A stretch of 64,000 nt of DNA from Flavobacterium defluvii (GTDB lineage: Bacteria > Bacteroidota > Bacteroidia > Flavobacteriales > Flavobacteriaceae): positions 248,001 through 312,000 of the forward strand of contig NZ_FQWC01000002.1 of NCBI RefSeq assembly GCF_900129555.1. Reading direction: 5' to 3'. How positions within the stretch are numbered: the first letter of the stretch is position 1; every line of letters starts with the position of its first letter. Positions 51,457-61,500 of the stretch are shown in pieces. The notes beneath the pieces were generated by a model. It was given only the letters and a program-made list of their open reading frames with translations. It was not told the DNA's origin and did no database searches. A program made the position numbers and the translations under genes.

Positions 51457-52203
51457 ATGCGAAAATTAGCTTCGATAATTTTATTCTTAGCCATAGTTTC
51501 AAATAGTTTTGGACAATCTAAGAATTCGCCATTACCAATAAGTCATCTAACAGGTGACTTTTATGTTTATAAAACATTTCATGATTACAACGGAACGTTG
51601 ATTTCTGCTAATGCCATGTATTTGGTTACAGATGTGGGAGTTGTAATGTTTGATGCGCCTTGGGACAAAACACAGTTTCAGCCTTTACTGGACAGTATAA
51701 AAGCAAAACATAATAAAGATGTTATTATGCTTTTTGGTACGCATTCTCATGAGGATCGTGCAGGAGGATTTGATTTTTACAGAAAGAAAGGAATTAAAAC
51801 ATATTCTGGTAAACTAACGGATGATATTCTGAAAAAAAATAATGAACCAAGAGCAGAATTTATAATTCCAAGTGATACTACTTTTACTGTCGGGCAATAT
51901 AAGTTTGAGGTGTATTATCCAGGAAAAGGACATGCACCAGATAATATCGTAGCGTGGTTTGGAAAAGATAAAATTCTTTATGGCGGATGTTTTATAAAAA
52001 GTGAAGAAGCGAAAGATTTAGGATATTTAGGAGATGCTGATGTCAAAGAATGGAAGGAATCAATCAAGAAAGTTCAATTAAAATTTAAAAATCCAAAGTA
52101 TGTTATTCCGGGACATGATGGCGGAACAACAAATAAATCAATAGATCATACTTTAAAATTGGTTAAGGAGTATTTGGCTCAAAAGTCTACCGAAAAAAAG
52201 TAA
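51457..52203 (+). CDS. Subclass B1 metallo-beta-lactamase
   Basis: This is an exported zinc enzyme. The 248 residues begin with a signal peptide cut near FGQ (20). All six zinc ligands of subclass B1 are present: His96, His98 and Asp100 in GTHSHEDRAGG; His159 in GKGHAPDNIV; Cys178 in YGGCFIK; His220 in PGHDGG. B1 enzymes hydrolyse penicillins, cephalosporins and carbapenems. The setting is chromosomal, between DUF2147 and priA, with no insertion sequence or integron. This matches the resident enzymes of flavobacteria, such as JOHN-1 of F. johnsoniae. Confidence 0.92.
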   Translation: MRKLASIILFLAIVSNSFGQSKNSPLPISHLTGDFYVYKTFHDYNGTLISANAMYLVTDVGVVMFDAPWDKTQFQPLLDSIKAKHNKDVIMLFGTHSHEDRAGGFDFYRKKGIKTYSGKLTDDILKKNNEPRAEFIIPSDTTFTVGQYKFEVYYPGKGHAPDNIVAWFGKDKILYGGCFIKSEEAKDLGYLGDADVKEWKESIKKVQLKFKNPKYVIPGHDGGTTNKSIDHTLKLVKEYLAQKSTEKK

Positions 52204-52226
52204 CTTTGCATTCATATATATAGTAC

Positions 52227-54674
52227 ATGTTTTTTATCGAAGTTATTTTACCGCTTTCCTTAGCAAAAACCTTTACATACCGTGTTTCTGAGGCCGAATT
52301 CCATTTTATAAAAAAAGGAATGCGTGTGGCGGTACCTTTTGGTAAAAGTAAAATTTACACGGCACTTGTATTAGATATTCATCAAGATGCGCCAACATTA
52401 TATGAGGCCAAAGAAATTCATCAGATTTTGGATGAAAAACCTATTGCAACCGAAATTCAGATTAAACACTGGCTTTGGCTTGCAAACTATTATATGTGCG
52501 GAATCGGTGATGTATATCGTGGTGCATTTCCAACAGGATTATTATTAGAAAGTGAAACTATTGTTTCGCATAAACCGGAAGTTGTGGTAAATGATTCTGA
52601 ACTTTCTGATGATGAATTCCTGATTTATGAAGCACTGCAGCATCAAAGTTCCCTTAAAGTTCAGGAAATAGCTTCTATTTTAAATAAAAAAAATATACTG
52701 CCCACGCTTCAAAAATTATTATCAAGAGATGTTATTGTTTTAGAAGAAGAGATAAAAGAAAGCTACAAGCCCAAACTGGTTAAGTTTGTAAAATTGCATT
52801 CAAAATACGAGACAGATCAGGGTTTATCTGATTTGCTGGGTATTTTGAAAAATGATAAACAAAGAGAAATAGTTTTAGCTTATTTTCAAATAAGCGCATC
52901 AGAAAAAAAGCCGGTAACGATCAAGAAATTAGTTGAGGTTTCAGGTTGTACTTCTGGAATTATAAAAACTTTGGTCAAAAATGAAATTTTTGAAGAATAT
53001 CTTTTGCAGCAAGACCGGGTTTTGTTTAACGGAGAAAAATCAGAAAAAGAACTTCAGTTAAGCGAAGCACAGGAAAAAGCTTTTATGGCAATAAAAGAAA
53101 GTTTTACCGAGAAAGAAGTGTGTCTGCTTCACGGCGTAACTTCAAGTGGTAAAACAGAAATCTACATTAAATTAATAGAAGAATATCTGCATACCGGAAG
53201 ACAGGTTTTGTATCTGCTTCCTGAAATTGCATTAACAACACAATTGGTTTCGCGTCTTCGGCTTCATTTTGGAGATAAAGTAGCTGTTTTTCATTCTAAA
53301 TACAGTAATAATGAAAGGGTTGAGGTTTGGAAACAAACGCTCGAAAATTCACAAAAAGCACAAATTGTAATAGGAGCAAGATCGGCATTGTTTTTACCTT
53401 TTAATGATCTGGGTTTGTTGATTGTTGATGAAGAACACGAACAGACTTTTAAACAGACAGATCCTGCACCAAGATATCACGCCAGAGATGCGGCTATAGT
53501 TTTGGCAAATTTTCATAATGCGAAGGTACTTTTAGGTTCTGCAACGCCAAGTATTGAAACGTACTTTAATACACAGAATGATAAATACGGTTTGGTTACG
53601 CTTACAGAGCGTTATAAAAATGTTCGCATGCCCGAAGTTGTTTTAGTCGATTTGAAAGACAAACATTTTAGAAAAAGAATGACGGGGCATTTTAGTGATC
53701 TTTTAATAGAAGAAATTGCTGAAGCTTTGTCTTTGGGCGAGCAGATAATTTTGTTTCAAAACAGAAGAGGATATTCGCCTATAATAGAGTGTTTAACCTG
53801 CGGACACGTTCCGCATTGTCAGCAATGCGACGTGAGTTTGACGTATCATAAATTTAAAAATCAACTGCGCTGCCATTATTGCGGTTATGCCATTGCAAAA
53901 CCAACACATTGCCATAGCTGTTCAAGTATTGATTTAACAACAAAAGGATTTGGAACAGAGCAGATAGAGCAGGAGTTACTATCACTTTTTCCTAAAGCCA
54001 AAACGGCAAGAATGGATCAGGATACAACCCGCGGTAAATTTGGCTTTGAAAAAATCATAGATACTTTCAAAAATCGTGAAATTGATATTTTAGTCGGGAC
54101 ACAAATGCTGGCGAAAGGTTTGGATTTTGATAATGTAAGTCTTGTTGGAATCATGAATGCTGACAATATGCTGCATCATCCTGATTTTAGAGCTTTTGAG
54201 CGCAGTTTTCAAATGATGACGCAAGTTGCAGGAAGAGCAGGAAGATCTGAAAAACAAGGAAAAGTTGTTATTCAAACTTATAATCCAAACCATAATACAA
54301 TTCAACAGGTTACAAACCATAATTATACAGGTATGTATAAGGAGCAATTGTATGACAGACAGATTTATAAATATCCGCCATATTTCAGAATAATAAAGCT
54401 GACATTAAAACACCGTGATTTTGATAAATTGAAAGAAGGTTCAATGTGGCTGTATCAGGTTTTAAGCCAAAATCTTAACATACCTGTTTTGGGGCCGGAA
54501 GAACCTGCAATAAGCAGAATTAGGAATGAATATATCAGAACGATTTTGATTAAGATACCGCAAAATTTGCATCTGGGTAACACAAAAAAAACTATTCAGA
54601 AAATGTTGAATAGTTTTGAAGCTGTTGCTCAGTACAGAGCTATTAAAGTTGTTGTAAACGTCGATTTTTATTAA
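52227..54674 (+). CDS. priA: Primosomal replication restart helicase
   Basis: PriA reloads the replisome at stalled forks. The 815-residue length is somewhat longer than the 730-residue norm of other phyla but usual here. The N-terminal DNA-binding region (FIEVILPLSLAKTFTYRV) is followed by Walker A VTSSGKTEIY (near 306), DEEHEQTFKQ, the zinc clusters CLTCGHVPHCQQC and CHYCGYAIAKPTHCHSC, and motif IV-VI such as LAKGLDFDNVSLVGIMNAD and QVAGRAGRSEKQG. Its stop overlaps the LytTR gene by four bases on the opposite strand. Confidence 0.96.
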   Translation: MFFIEVILPLSLAKTFTYRVSEAEFHFIKKGMRVAVPFGKSKIYTALVLDIHQDAPTLYEAKEIHQILDEKPIATEIQIKHWLWLANYYMCGIGDVYRGAFPTGLLLESETIVSHKPEVVVNDSELSDDEFLIYEALQHQSSLKVQEIASILNKKNILPTLQKLLSRDVIVLEEEIKESYKPKLVKFVKLHSKYETDQGLSDLLGILKNDKQREIVLAYFQISASEKKPVTIKKLVEVSGCTSGIIKTLVKNEIFEEYLLQQDRVLFNGEKSEKELQLSEAQEKAFMAIKESFTEKEVCLLHGVTSSGKTEIYIKLIEEYLHTGRQVLYLLPEIALTTQLVSRLRLHFGDKVAVFHSKYSNNERVEVWKQTLENSQKAQIVIGARSALFLPFNDLGLLIVDEEHEQTFKQTDPAPRYHARDAAIVLANFHNAKVLLGSATPSIETYFNTQNDKYGLVTLTERYKNVRMPEVVLVDLKDKHFRKRMTGHFSDLLIEEIAEALSLGEQIILFQNRRGYSPIIECLTCGHVPHCQQCDVSLTYHKFKNQLRCHYCGYAIAKPTHCHSCSSIDLTTKGFGTEQIEQELLSLFPKAKTARMDQDTTRGKFGFEKIIDTFKNREIDILVGTQMLAKGLDFDNVSLVGIMNADNMLHHPDFRAFERSFQMMTQVAGRAGRSEKQGKVVIQTYNPNHNTIQQVTNHNYTGMYKEQLYDRQIYKYPPYFRIIKLTLKHRDFDKLKEGSMWLYQVLSQNLNIPVLGPEEPAISRIRNEYIRTILIKIPQNLHLGNTKKTIQKMLNSFEAVAQYRAIKVVVNVDFY

Positions 54675-55369
54675 CTAGACGTTGACAGTGCTTTTACTAA
54701 ATCTTCTTTCTTATTTCGGCTAAGCGGAATTTTTGTAATTCCGATTTCGGCAAACTTACTATTGAAGCGTTCAACTTTGTCTATATTAATAATATAGGAC
54801 TTGTGTACGCGAATAAATTTGTCTTTTGATAAATCGTTTTCAAAAGACTTCATTGTTGATAATACCAAATTACTGTCGTCTTCGGTCACAACTCTTACAT
54901 AATCGCCAAAGGCTTCAATCCATTTGATTTTTGCTGTAAATATTTTAAGTTTCTTTAAATTACTTTTGATGAAAATATGCTCACCTTCTTCTTCTTTAAC
55001 TTCTTTTTTAAGCAAGTGCATATCTATTGCCCTTTTTACAGAAGCATTAAAACGATCTACAGCAATTGGTTTTTGCAGATAATCAGTAGCGTCATAATCA
55101 AAAGCTTTTAAAGCATATTCAGCTTTAGAAGTGATAAAAATAATTTGAGGTTTAGATTTTAAACCATCAAGAAAATCAAAGCCATTTATAACAGGCATTT
55201 CTATATCTAGAAATATTAAGTCGATATTATTTAATGAGATACAACTTTTTGCTTCTATTGCATTAGAAAAATCCCCGATTAAATGCAAACCTGGGTGATT
55301 ATTAACTAATTTTGCAATAATTGTCCTTTGTATAGAACTATCATCTACAACAACACAGTTTAGTTTCAT
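54671..55369 (-). CDS. LytTR-family response regulator
   Basis: The 232 residues have a receiver domain (about 1-120) with Asp56 in LIFLDIEMPVINGFDFL, Lys near 106 in YLQKPIAV, and a LytTR DNA-binding domain (about 135-232) with SFENDLSKDKFIRVHKSYIINIDKVERFNSKFAEI. The partner kinase is not in the window. It converges with priA and its last codon overlaps it. Confidence 0.92.
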   Translation of the reverse strand: MKLNCVVVDDSSIQRTIIAKLVNNHPGLHLIGDFSNAIEAKSCISLNNIDLIFLDIEMPVINGFDFLDGLKSKPQIIFITSKAEYALKAFDYDATDYLQKPIAVDRFNASVKRAIDMHLLKKEVKEEEGEHIFIKSNLKKLKIFTAKIKWIEAFGDYVRVVTEDDSNLVLSTMKSFENDLSKDKFIRVHKSYIINIDKVERFNSKFAEIGITKIPLSRNKKEDLVKALSTSS

Positions 55370-55485
55370 AACATTTAAATTTAGAATAAATTCAGGATAG
55401 CAGTAGTAAATGTATAGTTTTTTTGGAAAAAAAACTAAAATGAGCGTACATTTTTTGCATTATGACGAATAATAGAAAAAATGTG

Positions 55486-55515
55486 TTGTATATTTAAAAA
55501 TAATGCTTACTTTTG
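55486..55515 (+). promoter_or_regulatory. Promoter of rpsF-rpsR-rplI
   Basis: TTG (55486-55488), 19 bases, then TACTTTTG (55508-55515) fit the Bacteroidetes consensus fully. Transcription would start near 55522, giving a leader of about 25 bases. Confidence 0.7.
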
Positions 55516-55546
55516 CACCCAATTTTAACAAATAAATATTGTATTT

Positions 55547-55888
55547 ATGAATCATTATGAAACTGTTTTCATTTTAAATCCCGTTTTATCTGAGGTTCAG
55601 GTGAAGGAAACAGTAACGAAATTTGAAGAATTTCTTACTAGTAGAGGAGCTGAAATGGTATCAAAAGAGGATTGGGGTCTTAAAAAAATGGCTTACGAAA
55701 TCCAAAACAAAAAAAGTGGTTTTTATCACTTATTTGAATTCAAAGTAGCTGGAGAAGTTCTACTTGCTTTTGAAACTGAATTTAGACGTGACGAAAGAGT
55801 TATGCGTTTCTTAACTGTAAGTTTAGACAAACATGCTATTTCATGGGCGGAAAGAAGAAGAGCAAAATTAAAATCTACTAAAGCGTAA
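55547..55888 (+). CDS. rpsF: 30S ribosomal protein S6
   Basis: The 113 residues have the S6 ferredoxin-like fold: [59 protein letters not shown] and [15 protein letters not shown]. It is first in the standard S6-S18-L9 operon. The next gene starts 5 bases after. Confidence 0.97.
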   Translation: MNHYETVFILNPVLSEVQVKETVTKFEEFLTSRGAEMVSKEDWGLKKMAYEIQNKKSGFYHLFEFKVAGEVLLAFETEFRRDERVMRFLTVSLDKHAISWAERRRAKLKSTKA

Positions 55889-55893
55889 TTATT

Positions 55894-56190
55894 ATGTCTA
55901 CAATTGAGCAATCTGCAAAAGGAAAAAAAGACGGAGATATCAGATATTTAACGCCTTTAAACATTGAAACTAACAAAACTAAAAAGTATTGCCGTTTCAA
56001 AAAATCTGGAATCAAATATATCGATTATAAAGATGCTGATTTCTTATTGAAATTCGTTAATGAGCAAGGAAAAATTCTTCCTCGTCGTTTAACTGGAACT
56101 TCATTAAAATACCAAAGAAAAGTTTCTGTAGCTGTAAAAAGAGCTCGTCACTTAGCTTTAATGCCATACGTGGCCGATTTATTAAAATAA
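55894..56190 (+). CDS. rpsR: 30S ribosomal protein S18
   Basis: The 98-residue product has a basic N terminus with [64 protein letters not shown]. It binds S6 in the platform of the small subunit. The lengthened N-terminal tail is usual in Bacteroidetes. Confidence 0.97.
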
Positions 56191-56256
56191 TTAAAAACTC
56201 TAGTCGCTGGTTTCTGTTAAAGCAGAACCTAACTTCTAAAATATAAGGACAACAAC

Positions 56257-56697
56257 ATGGAACTTATTTTAAAACAAGACGTTCAAAACTTAGGATTTAA
56301 AGATGATGTAGTATCTGTAAAACCAGGTTACGGACGTAACTATTTAATTCCTCAAGGGTTCGCTACTTTAGCAACTCCTTCTGCTAAAAAAGTTTTAGCT
56401 GAAAACCTAAAACAAAGAGCACACAAAGAAGCTAAAATTGTTGCTGATGCTAAAGCTTTAGCTGAAGCTATTAAAGCTCTTGAAATTAAAATTACTGCAA
56501 AAGCTGGTGGAGAGAAACTTTTTGGTTCTATCACTAACATCGATATTGCTGAAGCTTTAGAGAAATCTGGTAACGCTATCGATAGAAAATTCATCACTAG
56601 CGGTATCGTAAAACGTATTGGAAAATATTCAGCTAGCATCCGTTTACACAGAGATGTTATCGTTGACTTACCATACGAAATTGTTGCTGAAAAGTAA
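56257..56697 (+). CDS. rplI: 50S ribosomal protein L9
   Basis: The 146-residue protein has the N-terminal L9 domain ending in GFKDDVVSVKPGYGRNYLIPQGFATLAT, a long connecting helix and a C-terminal domain with AKAGGEKLFGSITNIDIAEAL. AAGGAC 12 bases before the ATG is a rare Shine-Dalgarno-like site. It ends the S6-S18-L9 operon at a terminator. Confidence 0.97.
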   Translation: MELILKQDVQNLGFKDDVVSVKPGYGRNYLIPQGFATLATPSAKKVLAENLKQRAHKEAKIVADAKALAEAIKALEIKITAKAGGEKLFGSITNIDIAEALEKSGNAIDRKFITSGIVKRIGKYSASIRLHRDVIVDLPYEIVAEK

Positions 56698-56715
56698 TAG
56701 TTTTAAATACTATAT

Positions 56716-56748
56716 AAAAATCCCGATGAGAATCGGGATTTTTTTTTA
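56716..56748 (+). terminator. Rho-independent terminator of rplI
   Basis: ATCCCGAT (56720-56727) pairs with ATCGGGAT (56732-56739) around GAGA and is followed by T's. It also has A's on the 5' side and could work in both directions. Confidence 0.88.
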
Positions 56749-56812
56749 GCACTGAGTGAATATTAATAATTAGACTTATGGCTGCGGTTTAAACCTTACA
56801 GTGTAAAGTATA

Positions 56813-57298
56813 ATGCCTAAAAGAATGAAATACGCAAGACTAACAAAAGAACAGTTTGAGGAATTGCATGCCGAATTTGCAAGTTTTTTGGCAACTCAGG
56901 CAATTGATAAAGCTGAATGGGATTCTCTTAAAATAAATAAACCGGAAGTTGCAGAACAGGAACTTGATGTTTTTTCAGATTTAATCTGGGAAGGTGTTTT
57001 GGGAAGAGCTGAATTTTTAGAGCATTTCTCTAAGAATCATATTTTCTTATTTCAATGTTTTGATACTTACGTTCAGTCTATTGTGTTGAAATCGTTAATT
57101 CCGGAAATTGATTTTTTAACAAAAGATGGTTTGCAATGGTTGAGTGATAATATGTTTACTGAAAACATCGAAATGAAAGTAGGGAAAAAGGTATTTACAG
57201 AAGAAAGAAATGCTTTAATTTTTGAATTGATAAAACAAGGTGCTTTTTTGAGTGACGGACAATTATTTACTCAAATTAATACGATTTTAAAACCTTAA
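56813..57298 (+). CDS. DUF6495-family protein
   Basis: The 161-residue protein begins MPKRMKYARLTKEQFEELHAEFASFLATQAIDKAEWD, the common start of a Flavobacteriia-restricted family. A later ATG at 56825 (MKYARL) could be the true start. The rest is alpha-helical with aromatic positions and no known motif. It is likely cytoplasmic and of unknown role. Confidence 0.82.
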   Translation: MPKRMKYARLTKEQFEELHAEFASFLATQAIDKAEWDSLKINKPEVAEQELDVFSDLIWEGVLGRAEFLEHFSKNHIFLFQCFDTYVQSIVLKSLIPEIDFLTKDGLQWLSDNMFTENIEMKVGKKVFTEERNALIFELIKQGAFLSDGQLFTQINTILKP

Positions 57299-57329
57299 TC
57301 GTGTAATAACTTCATTTTCAAAATATTAT

Positions 57330-57369
57330 AAAAGGGCAAGCGGTTGTGTTAATTGTTTGTCCTTTTTTT
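57330..57369 (+). terminator. Terminator of the DUF6495 gene
   Basis: AAAGGGCAA (57331-57339) pairs with TTGTCCTTT (57357-57365) with one G-T wobble, followed by T's. It lies about 30 bases past the stop. Confidence 0.75.
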
Positions 57370-58501
57370 GGTTTTTTAACTATTGTTTAGTCTTTTATAT
57401 TTTTTAACACCCGTATTTTTACGTGGTTTTATAAAAATAATTAAAATTTTAAGATTTGCGTTATTTTTTCGTCAGAATTAGAATACAAGAGTCTATTTTT
57501 GTTAAATATAAATCGTTTTCGTTGGTAAAATTGTAATATTTAACTTTCAAATAATAAATTTAACATAAAAAAATTTAGTATTTTTAGAAACTCTAAAATA
57601 GATGTTTTTTCGCTAAAAGCTCCGTATTTTCTTATATTAACGCTCGTTTGCTAATTTTTGTTTTTTAATATCCTTCAAAAAAATAAGAATTTTATCCTTG
57701 TTTTATTGTTTTGTTTTTTATAATTTTAGAATAGAAAAGTTAAACAAAATGATTTTTCTTTTTTTTAAATAAAAATCAGAAATTTTTGCCTTGACTTTTT
57801 TAAACAAAAAGATACTATGTAATAATAACTTTAATCGCCTTGCTTATGGAACTGACATTTACTTTCTTCATGGAATTTGCATTAGGTTTTCATATTTCAG
57901 CTTTATTTTATATTATTTTGAAGAAAAATAAACTTCTACATCTTTTTGATTTCCCTTCTTTTATTAAAGACTTTTTTCAAAAGTTCTCAATATTTAATTT
58001 TCAATATTCAAAATTCGTCCGACATTATTGTTGACGAAGGTGTTTTCTGTTAAAAATATTTTAACGGATAACCCAATAATGTTTAATTTATTCAATTTTT
58101 GGTTTTTGATTTTAATAAAACCATAGAAAGAGTAATCAACTTTCTAATAAGAACTGAATTGATTTAATATTATTGAATTAAAAATTTCCCTCCACACTTT
58201 AATTTTCTTTTGTGAAAATTATTTTTAAGCAGATCACTTCATTTGGAAGATTGGTGAGGATCAGTATTCCCTAAAATTTACGGAACATTTTATTTGAATA
58301 AGATAAAAGTTCTGAGAACTATACTATATGTATACTAGATAAAACAATAATTTTTTTTAAAAATTTAAACTATAGTCTTTATGTGCTAAGGATTTATTTT
58401 AGAGTTTAACTAATTGATTTTTAACGTTTTTTTTTAATTGTGTAGGCATACGTGCTTATTGCAACAGGTATTTTATTGTCCATTTTCTAATCTTCCAAAT
58501 T
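57370..58501. other. Long AT-rich leader before the giant adhesin gene
   Basis: This 1.1-kb stretch has many A and T runs and no reliable gene. A short frame at 57840-58034 is rejected. No full TAnnTTTG promoter with a proper TTG was found. The length suggests a long untranslated leader, several weak promoters, or decayed coding sequence. Confidence 0.65.
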
Positions 58502-61500
58502 ATGAAAAAAAAATTTACTTTTTGTAGTCTCAGCTTTCAGAAGAGATTATTCGGACTATTATTTTTATTCTTATTATGCACTAATGCATTTTCGCAGACT
58601 ATTTGCAGACCTGTGTCTCAAACAAATAGCCAAGGTGGATTATTGTGTGTAGGATTGAATGTAGATAGTCCAGCCAACGCTTATGATAGTGCTGGCTTAA
58701 CGACTTATGCAACCCTGACAAATGCCGTTGGGGTAGGTTGTTTTGTAGAAGAAACAATGACCTTAAACCAGACGGCAAGGGCAGGAGATCAAATTGCCAT
58801 TTATTTTGGTACTGGAAATGGTTTATTAGACGTTGGATTATTATCTAACGCTTCTATACAGGCTAAACTTTCTGGTTCGAATGTAGGTTCAAGTGTGGCG
58901 CTGAATAGTCCGCTTTTGAACCTAAATTTGTTATCGGGTAATACAGTAGCAGTTGTAAAATATACTTTACCGGGAGACGCTGATCAAGTACAAATTCAGG
59001 TTGGCGGACTCGTAAGTTTATTGGTAAGTTTAAGAATTTACGATGTACGATTGGAATTTGCACAGCCAACCGTAACCGGCGGTTTAACACAAACTGTTTG
59101 CGCCGGATCAGCAACTACACTTACTGCGACTCCGGCCGCAGGAACAACTTTGGCCTGGTACAGTTCACTTGGATCTACAACGCCTTTAGCAACTGGAAAT
59201 ACGTATACAACACCAACTTTAAATGCTTCTGCAACTTATTATATAAGTATTTCGAGAGTGGCAGGATGCGAAGGAAATGTTCGTGTTCCTGTAGTTTTAA
59301 ATGTTTCAAATCCTGTTGCTCCCGCAATTAATAATACGGGAACTTCAATTTGTTCTACAGGCGCAACTCAGCAAACGACTTTGTCTCTTTTAAATCCTGT
59401 TCCGGGAACAACTTATACATGGTATAGTTCCGCATCGTCAACAACAGCATTGGCAACAGGAACTACCTATTCACCAACAGTTCCATTAGGAACTACGAGT
59501 TTTTTTGTTGAAGCTTCTATAGGAAGCTGTATAAGTCCTACACGTGCTCAGGTGAATGTGGTTTCTACAGCGGTGCCGGCAACACCAACAGTTTTAACAC
59601 AAAGTGTTACGATTCAGTCAGGTCAAAATGCAACTTTAACAGCAACCACTTCAGAAGTTGGTGCGCAGTTAAACTGGTTTGATGTTCCAACAGGAGGAAC
59701 CGCCGTTGCGACCAATACAACAACTTTTACAACGCCAATTTTAACGGCAACAAAAATATATTATGTAGAAGCTCAAAGCCCAAACGGACTTTGTCCTAGT
59801 GCGGCAAGAGTTCCGGTTACAGTTACTGTTCAGCCGGCTTCTTTAGTTGGATGTTTGGAAGCCGGAAGCCAGCTTACAGCACAAAACGGTCTGTGTTTAT
59901 TATGTAGTTCTACAAATCCAAATAATTCAGTAGACGGTAATACAGCAACCGCCTCAACTCTTACAGTACCTGTAGGATTAATTAATGGATGGATTCAGCA
60001 GACTTTACAATTTACGAATCCGGGTAAAGCGGGTGATATTGTAGATGTTGAATTAGAATTGCCAGGCGGAATTGCCGATCTTTCATTATTAGGAGCTGTT
60101 AGTTTGGCAACTTATAATGGAGCAACATATAATAATGACAGAATTTCTGTTAACAATCCCTTGGTTACTTTGCAGTTATTAAGCGGAAATCGTTTCAGAG
60201 CCAGCGTAGTTGCAGGTGCGAATTTTGATCGTGTAGAAATTCGATTAGGAGGTTTGGCGACTGTGTTGACTACGGCTAATATTTATCAGGCAACTTACAG
60301 ATTTAAAGCTCCAACAGTAACAGGTGATACCACAATTTGTAGTGGTACAACTTCTACTTTAACGGCTTCTCTTGCCGTTGGTGAAACAGTAAATTGGTTT
60401 GCGGCTACTACAGGAGGAACTTCATTAGCTTTTACAGCCGTTTTTACAACTCCGGCTTTATCAGCAGCGACTACTTATTATACAGAGATAACCAGAAATG
60501 GTTGTGTTAATAGTGAAAGAAACCCGGTTCAGGTTTTAGTTGATAATCCTGTGCTTCCTTTAATTAACGCATCTCCATCAACTATTTGCAGCGTACAGTC
60601 AACTACTTTAACTGTTCAGGCGCCAGTTGTAGGGACTCTTTACAATTGGTATGATGCATCTACGGGAGGTAATTTAGTTTTTACAGGAACTTCATTTACA
60701 ACTCCGCCTCTAACAGCAAATACAGATTATTATGTAGAAGCTGCAATAGGTACTTGTTTAACAGCGACTCGAACTGCAGTAAACCTAACAGTAAGTCCAT
60801 TACCAGCTGTGCCAACTTTTGCTTCTACAGATGTTATTATTCAATCTGGGCAGACAGTTGCATTATCAGTTTCTAATCCTGTGGCAGGAGTTAGATACAA
60901 TTGGTATGATGTTCCAACTGGAGGCACTTCTTTAGCTTTTAATACTACAAGCTATACACCAAGTCCGGTTTTAACAGCAAATAAAACTTTTTATGTTGAA
61001 GCTGTAGATGCGGTTACAGATTGTTCAAATCCAGTTAGAGGAGTTATTAATGTTATTGTAATCAATAATATTAGTACTTGTTTACAAGCTGAAACTCAAA
61101 TTACAAGTACAGATGGTATATTATGTGGATTATGTACAGCTACTAATCCAAATAATTCTGTAGATGGTGATATAAATACCTATGCAGAACTTACTGTTCC
61201 ACTTGGTCTTGGAGCTTATATCCAACAACATTTGACTTTTGCGACACCAGGTGAAACAGGAGATATAATCGATGTAGAATTAGAATTACCGGGTGGTTTA
61301 GCTGATGTTAATTTATTAGGTGCTGTAAGTTTAGCAACTTACAACGGAGCAACTTATAATAATGACAGAGTTGCGGTTACCAGTAATTTATTAAATCTTC
61401 AGGTATTATCAGGAAATAAATTTAAAGCAAGTTTTACAGCAACTGCACCATTCGATCAGGTTGAGGTAAGATTAGGAGGCTTGGCATCAGTATTAACTAA

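Noticed and set aside
57840..58034. Short plus-strand frame of 64 codons in the AT-rich leader
   Set aside because: Its residues follow base composition (Phe, Leu, Lys, Ile), it has no domain or signal, and it lies in non-coding AT-rich DNA.
58863..59331. Small frames on both strands inside the adhesin start (58863-59114 minus, 59098-59331 plus)
   Set aside because: The continuous frame from 58502 explains the sequence; these are shadows of a Gly/Ala/Thr-rich coding strand.
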